NCBI RefSeq assembly: GCF_019400745.1
Contig: NZ_WJIB01000002.1
Span: 372,001-436,000, forward strand
Direction: 5' to 3'
Length of the DNA: 64,000 nt
From: Cohnella sp. CFH 77786
Lineage (GTDB): Bacteria; Bacillota; Bacilli; Paenibacillales; Paenibacillaceae
Every line of letters starts with the position of its first letter. Position 1 is the stretch's first letter. Shown piece by piece: positions 37,537 through 45,865 of this stretch. Position numbers and translations under genes: made by a program. The notes under the pieces were generated by a model, which saw only the letters and a list, made by a program, of their open reading frames with translations, did not search any database and had not been told where the DNA came from.

Positions 37537-39660
37537 ATGTTCGAGACCCTTGCAGGCATTCTGCTGACTTTCGCCATGACGGTATTATGGGCGTTGGCCA
37601 GTTTGGTGGCCACGAGCTTGCCTTATGCCGCAAACAATCAAAAGCTGAAAAGACGGAGAATCCTGCTGCTTATGTTGAGTTATGCGGCTCTCCTGATCGG
37701 ACTGCTCTGGTATGCGTTCCAAATCGGTTGGCTGTATCGAAGCGGCTGGCTCTTCGTGGAAGGCACCTTCAAGGCGACCATTCCGTTGCTGCTTGTTCTG
37801 CACATCCATTGGTTGTGGGTCACGATGCCGAAAGTATACGCATTGGGGGAGTCCAACAAGCAGCCGCTGACGAGGGATACATGGCTCAAGGCCGCAATGC
37901 CCGCCATCTCGCTGTCTTATTACGCGTTGACATTCGTGTCGGGCATGGCCGCCTTCAGCATGGTCATTGCGCAACCGATCCTGCCCGATTTGGCGGAAAT
38001 CGTGATGAGGCTGCTTCTGATCGTTCTCCTTCTCGCCGTACCGGCGCTGATTCTCAGAAGGAGATATCTCAACGGGTTGAAAGGGGGAAACCACGTGCAA
38101 GGAGTCGGGTCCAGATGGTTAAAGTTCGCGTATGCGGGGGTTCTTACGGCCATCGTGGCTGTCGCCGTCTTCGTGCTTCATGCCGTAGTCGGCATCCAGA
38201 CTTCGAAACTGCCGGAGGCTTCCGACATGATGAACCATGAGCATGTAGACGAAGGGGGCGGGACGCCAACCCGGATGACGGGCTCCCATCACGTTCACGA
38301 CCATTCGATGGAGGAGCAAAATCAATCGAATCCATCCTCGATGGTGGAAGTGGCCGCTTTGAAGGGGGATATTTCGGCTCCCGCGGACCGCAAATTCGTG
38401 CTGTCGGCGCGGCAGGGCAAGGTTACGCTTGCGTCCGGCGCCGAGATCGATGCCTGGACGTATAATGGGGAAGTCGCTCCCGAGCTGCGCGTACGACAGG
38501 GGGAGATGATCGAAGTGAAGCTCGTCAACCAAGATGTTGACGCGGGTGTCACGATCCACTGGCATGGCTATAACGTTCCGAATGCGATGGACGGCGTACC
38601 GGGCATGACCCAGAATGTCGTGAAGCCCGGGCAATCGTTCACCTATAAATTCCGGGCCAACCAAGAAGGAAGCTATTGGTTCCATTCCCATCAGCAAGCG
38701 TCCGAGCAAGTGGCGAAAGGACTGTTCGGCGCGTTGATCGTGGATCCCAAGCAGGAAGACGACACGTATGACGAAGAGGTTATCTTGATCAATCACCGCT
38801 GGAAGACGGGTCAAGGACGCGTCAACGCTTTCGGCATCCAGGACGGAGAGCAATTCAAGCAGATCGAGCCGGGGAAGAAAGTGAAGCTGCGGGTCATCAA
38901 TACGGATAAGTTGTCACGCAAATATTTGCTGCAGGGCGCCAGCTACCGAATTACGAGCATCGACGGCGTGCGGATCCAAAACCCGGATTCGTTGTCCGAT
39001 CGGACCGCGTTCAGGCTGGGCGCAGGCGGCAGATACGACGTCGCCTTCACGATGCCGAACCATCCCGTCCTGTTCCAGCTTGGCGATGATCGGAACGATC
39101 GCAATCCGAGTTTCGTTTTCTATACGGATACCCCGCCGGCGAATCCGGCCTTTCAAGCGGAATCCGGCCTGTTCGATCCGTCGGATTACGGCAAGCCCGT
39201 GGTGAATGCAATCACGGCCGCAGCGAAATTCGATCGGGAGTTTAAGATGATCCTCGGGAACAAGATGGGGTTCTACAACGGGAAATTTACTTTTCTGTGG
39301 ACGATTAACGGAGAAGTGTATCCCCATGTGCCGACCTTGGTCGTCAAAGAAGGCGACAAAGTGAAGACCACCTTCGTGAACAAAAGTCTGGCCGAACATC
39401 CGATGCATCTGCACGGCCATCATATGACGGTACTGAAGAAGAACGGAGAGAAAGTGAAAACGCCTTGGATGACCGATACGTTAAACGTGCTTCCCGGGGA
39501 ATCCTATGAAGTGGGATTCGTCGCGGACAATCCGGGGATGTGGATGGACCATTGCCATAACCTGGACCATGCGGCGACCGGCATGATTTTGCATCTGATG
39601 TACGACAACGTTCGCTCTTCTTACGAGGTGGGGACGAGGTCCGGGAACTTGCCGGATTGA
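37537..39660 (+). CDS. Membrane-anchored multicopper oxidase
   Basis: 707 residues. Six membrane helices (about 4-27, 42-66, 79-98, 118-146, 152-172, 193-216) precede a His/Met-rich linker (233-256; HEH, SHHVHDH) and a three-cupredoxin multicopper oxidase facing outside. All four copper motifs are complete: HWH 341-343, HSH 383-385, HPMHLHGHH 621-629 and HCHNLDHAATGM (H672, C673, H674, H678, M683). It would oxidise substrates such as Cu(I) or phenols with reduction of oxygen to water. Copper resistance is a reasonable guess given the His-rich linker and the adjacent two-component system. Confidence 0.93.
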   Translation: MFETLAGILLTFAMTVLWALASLVATSLPYAANNQKLKRRRILLLMLSYAALLIGLLWYAFQIGWLYRSGWLFVEGTFKATIPLLLVLHIHWLWVTMPKVYALGESNKQPLTRDTWLKAAMPAISLSYYALTFVSGMAAFSMVIAQPILPDLAEIVMRLLLIVLLLAVPALILRRRYLNGLKGGNHVQGVGSRWLKFAYAGVLTAIVAVAVFVLHAVVGIQTSKLPEASDMMNHEHVDEGGGTPTRMTGSHHVHDHSMEEQNQSNPSSMVEVAALKGDISAPADRKFVLSARQGKVTLASGAEIDAWTYNGEVAPELRVRQGEMIEVKLVNQDVDAGVTIHWHGYNVPNAMDGVPGMTQNVVKPGQSFTYKFRANQEGSYWFHSHQQASEQVAKGLFGALIVDPKQEDDTYDEEVILINHRWKTGQGRVNAFGIQDGEQFKQIEPGKKVKLRVINTDKLSRKYLLQGASYRITSIDGVRIQNPDSLSDRTAFRLGAGGRYDVAFTMPNHPVLFQLGDDRNDRNPSFVFYTDTPPANPAFQAESGLFDPSDYGKPVVNAITAAAKFDREFKMILGNKMGFYNGKFTFLWTINGEVYPHVPTLVVKEGDKVKTTFVNKSLAEHPMHLHGHHMTVLKKNGEKVKTPWMTDTLNVLPGESYEVGFVADNPGMWMDHCHNLDHAATGMILHLMYDNVRSSYEVGTRSGNLPD

Positions 39661-39710
39661 TCGAGAAGAACGCATAGCCTTGGGGGTCCCGATCGTTCTT
39701 TCCGATTTAT

Positions 39711-40547
39711 TCAGGCTAAGCCGAGCGCCAGCGCCAGCAAAGCCGCGGAAGCGCCGCCCGCAAGGGAGCCGGCGACGTTGACCGCATCGTTGTTCCAGCC
39801 GGCGCGGCCGCGGATTCGTTCAGCAGGCCTGCCGCAGTGGCGGGCCTGCTCGATTTCTCGACCGCATTCGCCGCAGCGGTACATGAGCTGCCAGGTCGCC
39901 CCGATCCACGAATCGGCGAGCGATCCGATGATGCCGGCCAGTCCGGCTATTCCGCCCCAGGCGGCCAGCCTAAGCGGCGCCGAGGCCACGTCCGGCGCGG
40001 TTTGGCCGGGCCACGCAAGCAGCAGCATCCATGCTGCGGCGCCGATAAACAAGCCTCCGGCCAGCGAAGCGCCCAGGCCGAGGCCGGAGACGCCTCCGGA
40101 TGTACCGGGCGCAACGCGCCGGCCCGTCTTGATCGATCTCGGCGGCGTCCGGCTCAAGCCGCCGATTTCCGTCGCCCACGTATCGGCTGTTACCGCCGCC
40201 ATGACGCCGAGGAAAGCATACCACCAAAGTGCATGCGGCCAAGCCCAATAGGCCGAGCATAGCAGCAGCCCCAGCCCTCCGTTTGCGAGCACCTGACCGG
40301 CATCGCGCCGTCCGGATTTCTCGTAGCCGCTCTCGGCCTTTTCCTTTGCATGCTTTTTCCACTTGGACCATAACGTCGATGAAATAAAAAAAGCGATGAG
40401 GGAGCCGAACCAGACCGCGCTTCCAAGCGCATACATTACCGTGCCCAGCATTACCGCCGCCAGGAAGCCGGAGCCGGACAGCGACCGTTTGGCATAAGCC
40501 GCCCCAGCGATCCCTGTGCTGCCGGCCAATCCGATGAACCACTCCAC
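39711..40547 (-). CDS. DUF92/TIGR00297-family membrane protein
   Basis: 278 residues with about six membrane helices and the family signatures RDAGQVLANGG, ADTWATEIG, GTSGGVS and GSLADSWIGATWQ. A cytosolic loop before the last helices carries a possible zinc-binding segment (CGEC followed by HCGRPAERIRG). The plant homologue VTE6 is a phytyl-phosphate kinase; bacterial members have no proven role, but a polyprenyl- or alcohol-phosphate kinase is possible. Convergent with the oxidase gene. Confidence 0.85.
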   Translation of the reverse strand: MEWFIGLAGSTGIAGAAYAKRSLSGSGFLAAVMLGTVMYALGSAVWFGSLIAFFISSTLWSKWKKHAKEKAESGYEKSGRRDAGQVLANGGLGLLLCSAYWAWPHALWWYAFLGVMAAVTADTWATEIGGLSRTPPRSIKTGRRVAPGTSGGVSGLGLGASLAGGLFIGAAAWMLLLAWPGQTAPDVASAPLRLAAWGGIAGLAGIIGSLADSWIGATWQLMYRCGECGREIEQARHCGRPAERIRGRAGWNNDAVNVAGSLAGGASAALLALALGLA

Positions 40548-40783
40548 AGCCTTCCCCCCCTTTATTGCTTTCTTCCATTATACCTCAACGCAATGCCTGA
40601 GCGACGCGATCGCGTTGTTCCGGCGTGCCCTTGGTCATCATACTTGATTTGATTGTAACAAAAGTTCCTGATCCATGTTTCTTTCCGAGTGCTCAGTGAT
40701 CGGCAGAATCGAAATCTCAAGATCGTGCTGTTTTCCAAAAAAAATGATGCCCAAAGCAGCGATAGATAGGATATATTATAGCG

Positions 40784-40797
40784 TGACAGCGCTTTCT
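40784..40797. promoter_or_regulatory. cre-like site upstream of sugar-sensing operon
   Basis: TGACAGCGCTTTCT matches the CcpA cre consensus TGAAAGCGCTTTCA at 12 of 14 positions and lies just after an AT-rich -10-like stretch (40771-40780). The 285-base gap 40548-40833 otherwise shows nothing. Predicts carbon catabolite repression of the downstream operon. Confidence 0.6.
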
Positions 40798-40833
40798 TGA
40801 ATTCGACGAACCGCTATGTTTGGGGGTGTTCGA

Positions 40834-42411
40834 ATGACGACTTTGCTCATCGTCGATGACGAGCCGCGCCAGGTCAAAGCTTTGGCGGCCATTATCGGAA
40901 GGCAGCGGCCGCAATACCGCATCCTCGAGGCGACGGACGCCGAATCGGCATGGGAGAACCTCGAGAGGGAGGCCGTGGATGCGGTTCTGACCGATATCCG
41001 AATGCCCGACGTGGACGGTTTGACCTTGATCGAGCGGATTGCCCGGCACAAGCCGTATGTGAAGACGGTGCTGATCAGCGGCTACGGCCAATTCGATTAC
41101 GCCAAGAAAGCGATCGAGTTCCGCGTCGTGGAATACCTCGTCAAACCGATCGGCCTCCCGGACATCGAACGGGTCATCGGCAAGCTGGAGGACCTCTTCG
41201 CCCGGGAATCCGCTCTGCATCAGTCCGTTACCGTCTACCAGGAGCATCTGTGGAACGGGCTGATCGCCGGTTCATTAAACGAGAGGCAGCGTCTGGAGCT
41301 CGAACGTCAGATACCGGCAACGGGTACGGGTTTCGCGATGGCGATGGACAACGGTCCGCAGCGGGCGTCGGGGAGCGAACCGTGCGAACCTTATTCGGCG
41401 GACGAGGCGAAGGAGAGGTGGGCCAAGCTCTTGTCGTCGATCGGGAGAACCGTGACATTCGGCGATACCGCGACGGGCAGAATCGTATCGTTCGTGTGGC
41501 TCGAGCGCCCGCTGGCGGCCAAACCGTCCGATACCGTCAGCAAAGTCGTCCGGCTGTTCGAAAGGTTCAGGGCGGACGTCACGGAAGGGGCCGTACTCGG
41601 CGTGAGCACGATCCGCCTCCTGGAGCCGCAACGCCTGAAAGATGCCTATGACGAAGCGTTGCTGGCTTTGCGCCACCGTTTCTATTCCCATGACGAGTCG
41701 ATTCTATGGGGGTCGGACGTGCGCGCATTCACCGAGCGCGTGACGCCCGGTTCCAAAGAGCTGGCCGAACCGCTGACGCTGGCGGTGAAGGCCGGGGACC
41801 GGACGAAGGCGATGGAACTGTTCCATGCGTTTTTCCGCCCTCGAGAAACCCCGCCTTATCCGGAACCGGACCGAATCAAGGAAGAGCTGAACCTGATCCT
41901 GTGGCAAATGACGGAAGGCCTGCAGGGGATGTTGCCCGCCGATGCGCAGGAATTAAACTACTACGACCAGAAGAAACGGCTTGGCGATTGCATCCAATAC
42001 CGGGAACTCAAGTTCCGGTTCAAGAAGCTTCTGGAAGGTTGGCTGGAGCAGGCCGGGCAAGTGCGCCTGGACAAGAACGGGCTCATCGTCCTGCGATGTC
42101 AGGCGTATCTGCAGCAGCATTACATGGAAGACCTCTCGCTCGAGTCCGTTGCGTCCCTGTTCCATTTTAACCCGTCCTATTTCAGCAATCTGTTCAAAAG
42201 CAAAACGGGTTTAAACTTCTCCGAATATCTCCTGGAAGTAAGGATCCGGCAGGCGAAGGCGATGCTGGAGAACGGCCAAGAGAAGATCGCCGACATCTCG
42301 GAGAAGGTCGGATTCCGCAACGCCGCCTACTTCAACAAGATGTTCAAGCGCGAAACCGGGTTATCGCCCAATGTTTTCCGCCAAATGAAAGGGAAAGGCG
42401 CCGGAGCATGA
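40834..42411 (+). CDS. AraC-type (YesN-like) response regulator
   Basis: 525 residues: receiver domain (VDDEPRQ; phospho-acceptor D54 in VLTDIRMPD; LVKPIG), a long middle region, and a C-terminal AraC double helix-turn-helix (VASLFHFNPSYFSNLFKSKTG and ISEKVGFRNAAYFNKMFKRETG). This architecture controls neighbouring sugar ABC transporters in Bacillales. Start ATG 40834 follows GGGGGTG; an ATG at 40816 lacks an RBS. Its stop overlaps the kinase start (ATGA). Confidence 0.92.
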   Translation: MTTLLIVDDEPRQVKALAAIIGRQRPQYRILEATDAESAWENLEREAVDAVLTDIRMPDVDGLTLIERIARHKPYVKTVLISGYGQFDYAKKAIEFRVVEYLVKPIGLPDIERVIGKLEDLFARESALHQSVTVYQEHLWNGLIAGSLNERQRLELERQIPATGTGFAMAMDNGPQRASGSEPCEPYSADEAKERWAKLLSSIGRTVTFGDTATGRIVSFVWLERPLAAKPSDTVSKVVRLFERFRADVTEGAVLGVSTIRLLEPQRLKDAYDEALLALRHRFYSHDESILWGSDVRAFTERVTPGSKELAEPLTLAVKAGDRTKAMELFHAFFRPRETPPYPEPDRIKEELNLILWQMTEGLQGMLPADAQELNYYDQKKRLGDCIQYRELKFRFKKLLEGWLEQAGQVRLDKNGLIVLRCQAYLQQHYMEDLSLESVASLFHFNPSYFSNLFKSKTGLNFSEYLLEVRIRQAKAMLENGQEKIADISEKVGFRNAAYFNKMFKRETGLSPNVFRQMKGKGAGA

Positions 42412-44303
42412 AAGCCCTTCTGAACGCGATTCGGGACAGCCGCCTCCATACGAAGCTGCTCATTACCTATTTGCTGCTGCTTGCCGTTACGGTGCTCATT
42501 TTAAGCTTCAGCGATTACCGCCTTAGCCGCGACACCGTGCTCGAGATGGCCAAAAAAGACGTCTACACGATCGTCAGGAAAAACGACGAGATCCTGGACG
42601 CCAAATTTTCGAGGATCCGCGAAATGATCTACGGCTTTACGGAGGATGCCGACTTCTACGAGACGTTCTCGAAGCTGCATCCGGCCGACAAGACGGAAGT
42701 GCTGGCCGCCGACCTGCGCATCAAGGGGATTCTCGACAAATATTTCGCCCAATCGCAAGACCTGTATTCCGTGCAGGTGGCGACCTCCTATTTCATATTC
42801 GGAACCGCTTCGTCGGCCAACAGCGAGCACTCGAAGAACTTCATTCCGATGAAGGGATTCAACGACACCGAGCTCAGCCGGATCGCCCGGCAAGGGGCCG
42901 GGAAAACCCGTTGGGTGCCGACCTACGATTTCTCCGACATGTTCCGGGTTCCGTACCTGAAGCAAATGGACTACGACTACAAATACCTGTTTTCGGCGGT
43001 CACGATGATCCAGGGCTCCTATTTCAAAGGAACGTTCCGGTCCTATTCGGACATGCAGGACAAGCCCGTCCTCATCCTGAACTTCAAGGACTCATTGTTC
43101 ACCGGCGTGTTCGCGGGGAGCATCCCGGTCAGCGGCAGCACTTACTTCGTCGTGGACGAGAAGGGCCGTATCGTGTCTCACCCGGACCGCTCGTCTCTTA
43201 CGAAGACGATCAACCTTCCCGAACTGGGCGATATGATGAACGAGAAATATGGCGTGCGGATGCTCAAAATCGGTGGGAAGGAGCAGGCGGTCGCTTTCTC
43301 CCGCTCCGACATCACCGGCTGGCTGAGCCTTGCCGTCATTCCCCCGCAGGAGCTGCTGGGACCGGTCATCCGGCAATACATCCGGAACATGCTGATTTCG
43401 GCGGGGATCATCACGCTGCTGTTCGTCGGCTTGTCGTTCTTCCTGTCCCGGCTCGTCACCCAGCCGTTCCGGACGATGATCCGGGCGATTGTCAACGCGG
43501 GGGAAGGACGATTCGAGACGCGGTTCCGGGAAAGCGGCAGCTACGAATTCCGGGTGCTGATGAAGAAATTCAACGACATGAACGAAAATATCCGCAAGCT
43601 GTTCCAGGAAAATTACGAAACCCGGATCCGCGAGAAGGAAGCGGAAATCAAGGCGCTGAATTTGCAGCTCGATCCCCATTTCATGTACAACACCTTGAAT
43701 ATGGTCAGTCTGATGTCGCTTGAAAAAGGAGAGTACGAAATCAGCGAGATCGTCGTGAGTCTGAGCAACATGCTCAAATACATGGTGAAGACCGAGGCCT
43801 CCGTCGTCCGGTTCCGGGACGATCTCGCTTACCTGGAGGGCTACGTCACCATCATGTGCAAGCGGCTCGAAGGCTCGGTCCGGGTGGAGTACGAGATCGA
43901 TTCGCGTTTGCTGGAGGAAGGCGTGCCGAAGTTCTTCCTGCAGCCGATCGTGGAGAACGCATTCGTTCACGGCTTCAAGCGGCAGAAGAAGGAAGGGGTG
44001 CTGCGAATCGCATGCCGCCTGGAAGGGGACGCGCGCGTATTCCGGATCGAGGACAACGGGCAAGGCATGGAGACATCGCAGACGGAGGAACTCCTGCAAA
44101 GCGAACGCCATGTGGGGTTGTCCAACGTTAACCGCCGCATCCGGATCTTATACGGGGATCCTTACGGCCTGCAGATCCGATCCGTTCCGGGCGAAGGAAC
44201 CGCCGTCACCGTTACGCTGCCGTCGTCCGCAAGCGGAGAGAGTTTGACTCCGTCAAACTCCCTGAGCGGAGAGAGTTTGACTCCGTCAAACTCCCGATTA
44301 TAG
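42408..44303 (+). CDS. YesM-type sensor histidine kinase
   Basis: 631 residues: membrane helix about 18-34, a large external dCACHE-like domain (about 40-320; PVSGSTYFVVDEKGRIVSHPD), second helix about 328-348, HAMP, then a His_kinase core with H424 in QLDPHFMYNTLNM and an ATPase domain (FFLQPIVENAFVHGF, EDNGQGM). The last 20 or so residues are two copies of SGESLTPSNS produced by a tandem 33-base DNA repeat and look like an accidental extension. Partner of the upstream regulator and probably of the binding protein encoded 11 bases downstream. Confidence 0.92.
   Translation: MKALLNAIRDSRLHTKLLITYLLLLAVTVLILSFSDYRLSRDTVLEMAKKDVYTIVRKNDEILDAKFSRIREMIYGFTEDADFYETFSKLHPADKTEVLAADLRIKGILDKYFAQSQDLYSVQVATSYFIFGTASSANSEHSKNFIPMKGFNDTELSRIARQGAGKTRWVPTYDFSDMFRVPYLKQMDYDYKYLFSAVTMIQGSYFKGTFRSYSDMQDKPVLILNFKDSLFTGVFAGSIPVSGSTYFVVDEKGRIVSHPDRSSLTKTINLPELGDMMNEKYGVRMLKIGGKEQAVAFSRSDITGWLSLAVIPPQELLGPVIRQYIRNMLISAGIITLLFVGLSFFLSRLVTQPFRTMIRAIVNAGEGRFETRFRESGSYEFRVLMKKFNDMNENIRKLFQENYETRIREKEAEIKALNLQLDPHFMYNTLNMVSLMSLEKGEYEISEIVVSLSNMLKYMVKTEASVVRFRDDLAYLEGYVTIMCKRLEGSVRVEYEIDSRLLEEGVPKFFLQPIVENAFVHGFKRQKKEGVLRIACRLEGDARVFRIEDNGQGMETSQTEELLQSERHVGLSNVNRRIRILYGDPYGLQIRSVPGEGTAVTVTLPSSASGESLTPSNSLSGESLTPSNSRL
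44232..44295. repeat. Tandem 33-base repeat with internal palindrome at the kinase 3' end
   Basis: Two copies (44232-44262 and 44265-44295), 33 bases apart and identical over 31 bases, each holding the palindrome GAGTTTGA-CTCCG-TCAAACTC. The period is 11 codons, so the kinase frame is kept. It sits between the last conserved residue of the kinase and the RBS of the next gene. Confidence 0.88.
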
Positions 44304-44314
44304 GAGGAAACCTC

Positions 44315-45691
44315 ATGACCCGAATGAAGCTTGCGGCGGCCGGGGCGCTTGCGCTCGCGATTCTCGCCGCTCTCCTCATCGGAAGATGGGGAACCGCATC
44401 GCCGGATCTTCCGCCCCGGGGCGAAGAGCATCGGGAGAAAGTCGCGCTGAGGTTCACTTACTGGGGGTCCATCGAAGAGAAACGGGCGATCGAAAGCGCG
44501 CTTGCCCGGTTTACCCAAGAATATCCTTGGATCACGGTGGAACCGATCCAGCTCCCGAATTCCGACTACAACACGAAGATGCTGGCGCTGTCCGCTTCCA
44601 ACGAAGAGCCCGATATCGCGTACATGACGACGGAGCTCGGGGAAGTGTTCGCGAAGCAGGACAAGTTCCTGAACCTGTTCGATTTCCTGAAGAAGGACCC
44701 GGAGCTGGACCAAGGGGATTTCCTGGACTACCTGTGGTACAAATCGTCGCCCGATTACGCCTGGGGCATCAGCACGGCGGCGGAGTGCTTCGGGCTCTAC
44801 TACCGGAAGGACCTGCTGGCCCAAGCCGGGGTTGCGCCCCCTCCGGCGCAAGCGGAGCGAGCTTGGAGCTGGGACGAGTTCGTGGACGCGGCCAAACGGC
44901 TGACCCTCGACAGCGAGGGACGGAATGCGTACGATCCGCGATTCGACAAGGACCGAATCGTCCGCTATGGCGTCATGTTCGAGACGTGGTCGGACCCGCT
45001 CAACAATTTCATCTTCGGCAACGGAGGCGATTGGGTGAGCCCGGACGGCGAGCGGTTTACCCTGAATTCGCCGGAGGTGGCGGAGGCGCTGCAGAAGCTC
45101 GCGGACTTGACGAACGTTCACCATGTTGCGCCTTCCCCCTACGAATCCAAATCGCTGCCGGCCATGAGCGTCTCCTTGCAGGCCGGACTTGCGGCGATGA
45201 TCGTTGACGGGCAATGGATCAATCTCGATCTGGGCAAAGCCAAAGCGGATTTCGACATCGGCGTCCTGCCGAAGCTGAAGAAGAGCGTAACGGTCGGGCT
45301 CAGCGGAGCGACGGTGCTGTTCCGATCTTCCCGCCATCCGGATGAAGCGTGGCTGCTGTATAAGTGGCTGTCCGATCCGAACAAGGCGATCAACCTGTAT
45401 GCGGACGGTTTATGGATGCCGGTGCTGAAGAAGTGGTATACCGATCCTGAGCTCGTCGCGAGATGGGTGAATGCGAATCCGGCCGCCCATCCCCCGGGAT
45501 TCAAGGACGCCATGATGAAACAGTTGCTCGAGAACGGGATGCCCAGCATCGGGTATTATTTGCGCAACCAGAAGGAAATTTTCCCCGAGGTGACCGCGGG
45601 TCTCTTGCCCGTCTGGCAAGGAGAGCAGACCGCGCAAGCGGCTCTCGACGGGATCGCGGCGAAAGTAAGCGTTTTATTTGCACAAAAATAG
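44315..45691 (+). CDS. Membrane-anchored sugar-binding protein, possible sensor partner
   Basis: 458 residues of the family-1 extracellular solute-binding fold (FTYWGSIEEKRAIESALARF, PDIAYMTTELGEVF, WSWDEFVDAAKRL, GLAAMIVDGQWINLDL). The N-terminus is a single hydrophobic helix (about 5-23) without a lipobox cysteine, so it is likely held by a membrane helix instead of lipid. It is encoded with the response regulator and kinase and before a second, lipidated binding protein. This matches the AraPST pattern of Geobacillus stearothermophilus, in which a binding protein feeds a signal to the kinase. RBS AGGAGG, ATG 44315. Confidence 0.85.
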   Translation: MTRMKLAAAGALALAILAALLIGRWGTASPDLPPRGEEHREKVALRFTYWGSIEEKRAIESALARFTQEYPWITVEPIQLPNSDYNTKMLALSASNEEPDIAYMTTELGEVFAKQDKFLNLFDFLKKDPELDQGDFLDYLWYKSSPDYAWGISTAAECFGLYYRKDLLAQAGVAPPPAQAERAWSWDEFVDAAKRLTLDSEGRNAYDPRFDKDRIVRYGVMFETWSDPLNNFIFGNGGDWVSPDGERFTLNSPEVAEALQKLADLTNVHHVAPSPYESKSLPAMSVSLQAGLAAMIVDGQWINLDLGKAKADFDIGVLPKLKKSVTVGLSGATVLFRSSRHPDEAWLLYKWLSDPNKAINLYADGLWMPVLKKWYTDPELVARWVNANPAAHPPGFKDAMMKQLLENGMPSIGYYLRNQKEIFPEVTAGLLPVWQGEQTAQAALDGIAAKVSVLFAQK

Positions 45692-45757
45692 TCGAGAAAT
45701 CCAAAAAAGCTGCAATTTCGACCCTCCATCCGTTCGGTATAGTAAAGTTGCGGCCGG

Positions 45758-45771
45758 TGAAAGCGTTTTAG
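45758..45771. promoter_or_regulatory. cre-like site before transporter operon
   Basis: TGAAAGCGTTTTAG fits the CcpA consensus TGWAARCGYTWNCW except at the last two positions. It lies in the 174-base gap before the second binding-protein gene, suggesting a separate, glucose-repressed promoter. Confidence 0.45.
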
Positions 45772-45865
45772 AGACTTGCGGGAATGATGTTGCGAGATGC
45801 GCAGCGTTCAGCCGCGAGAAATGCGCGATCCGCCGGCGACGACACCGAATGTGGAGGGTCTTGTC

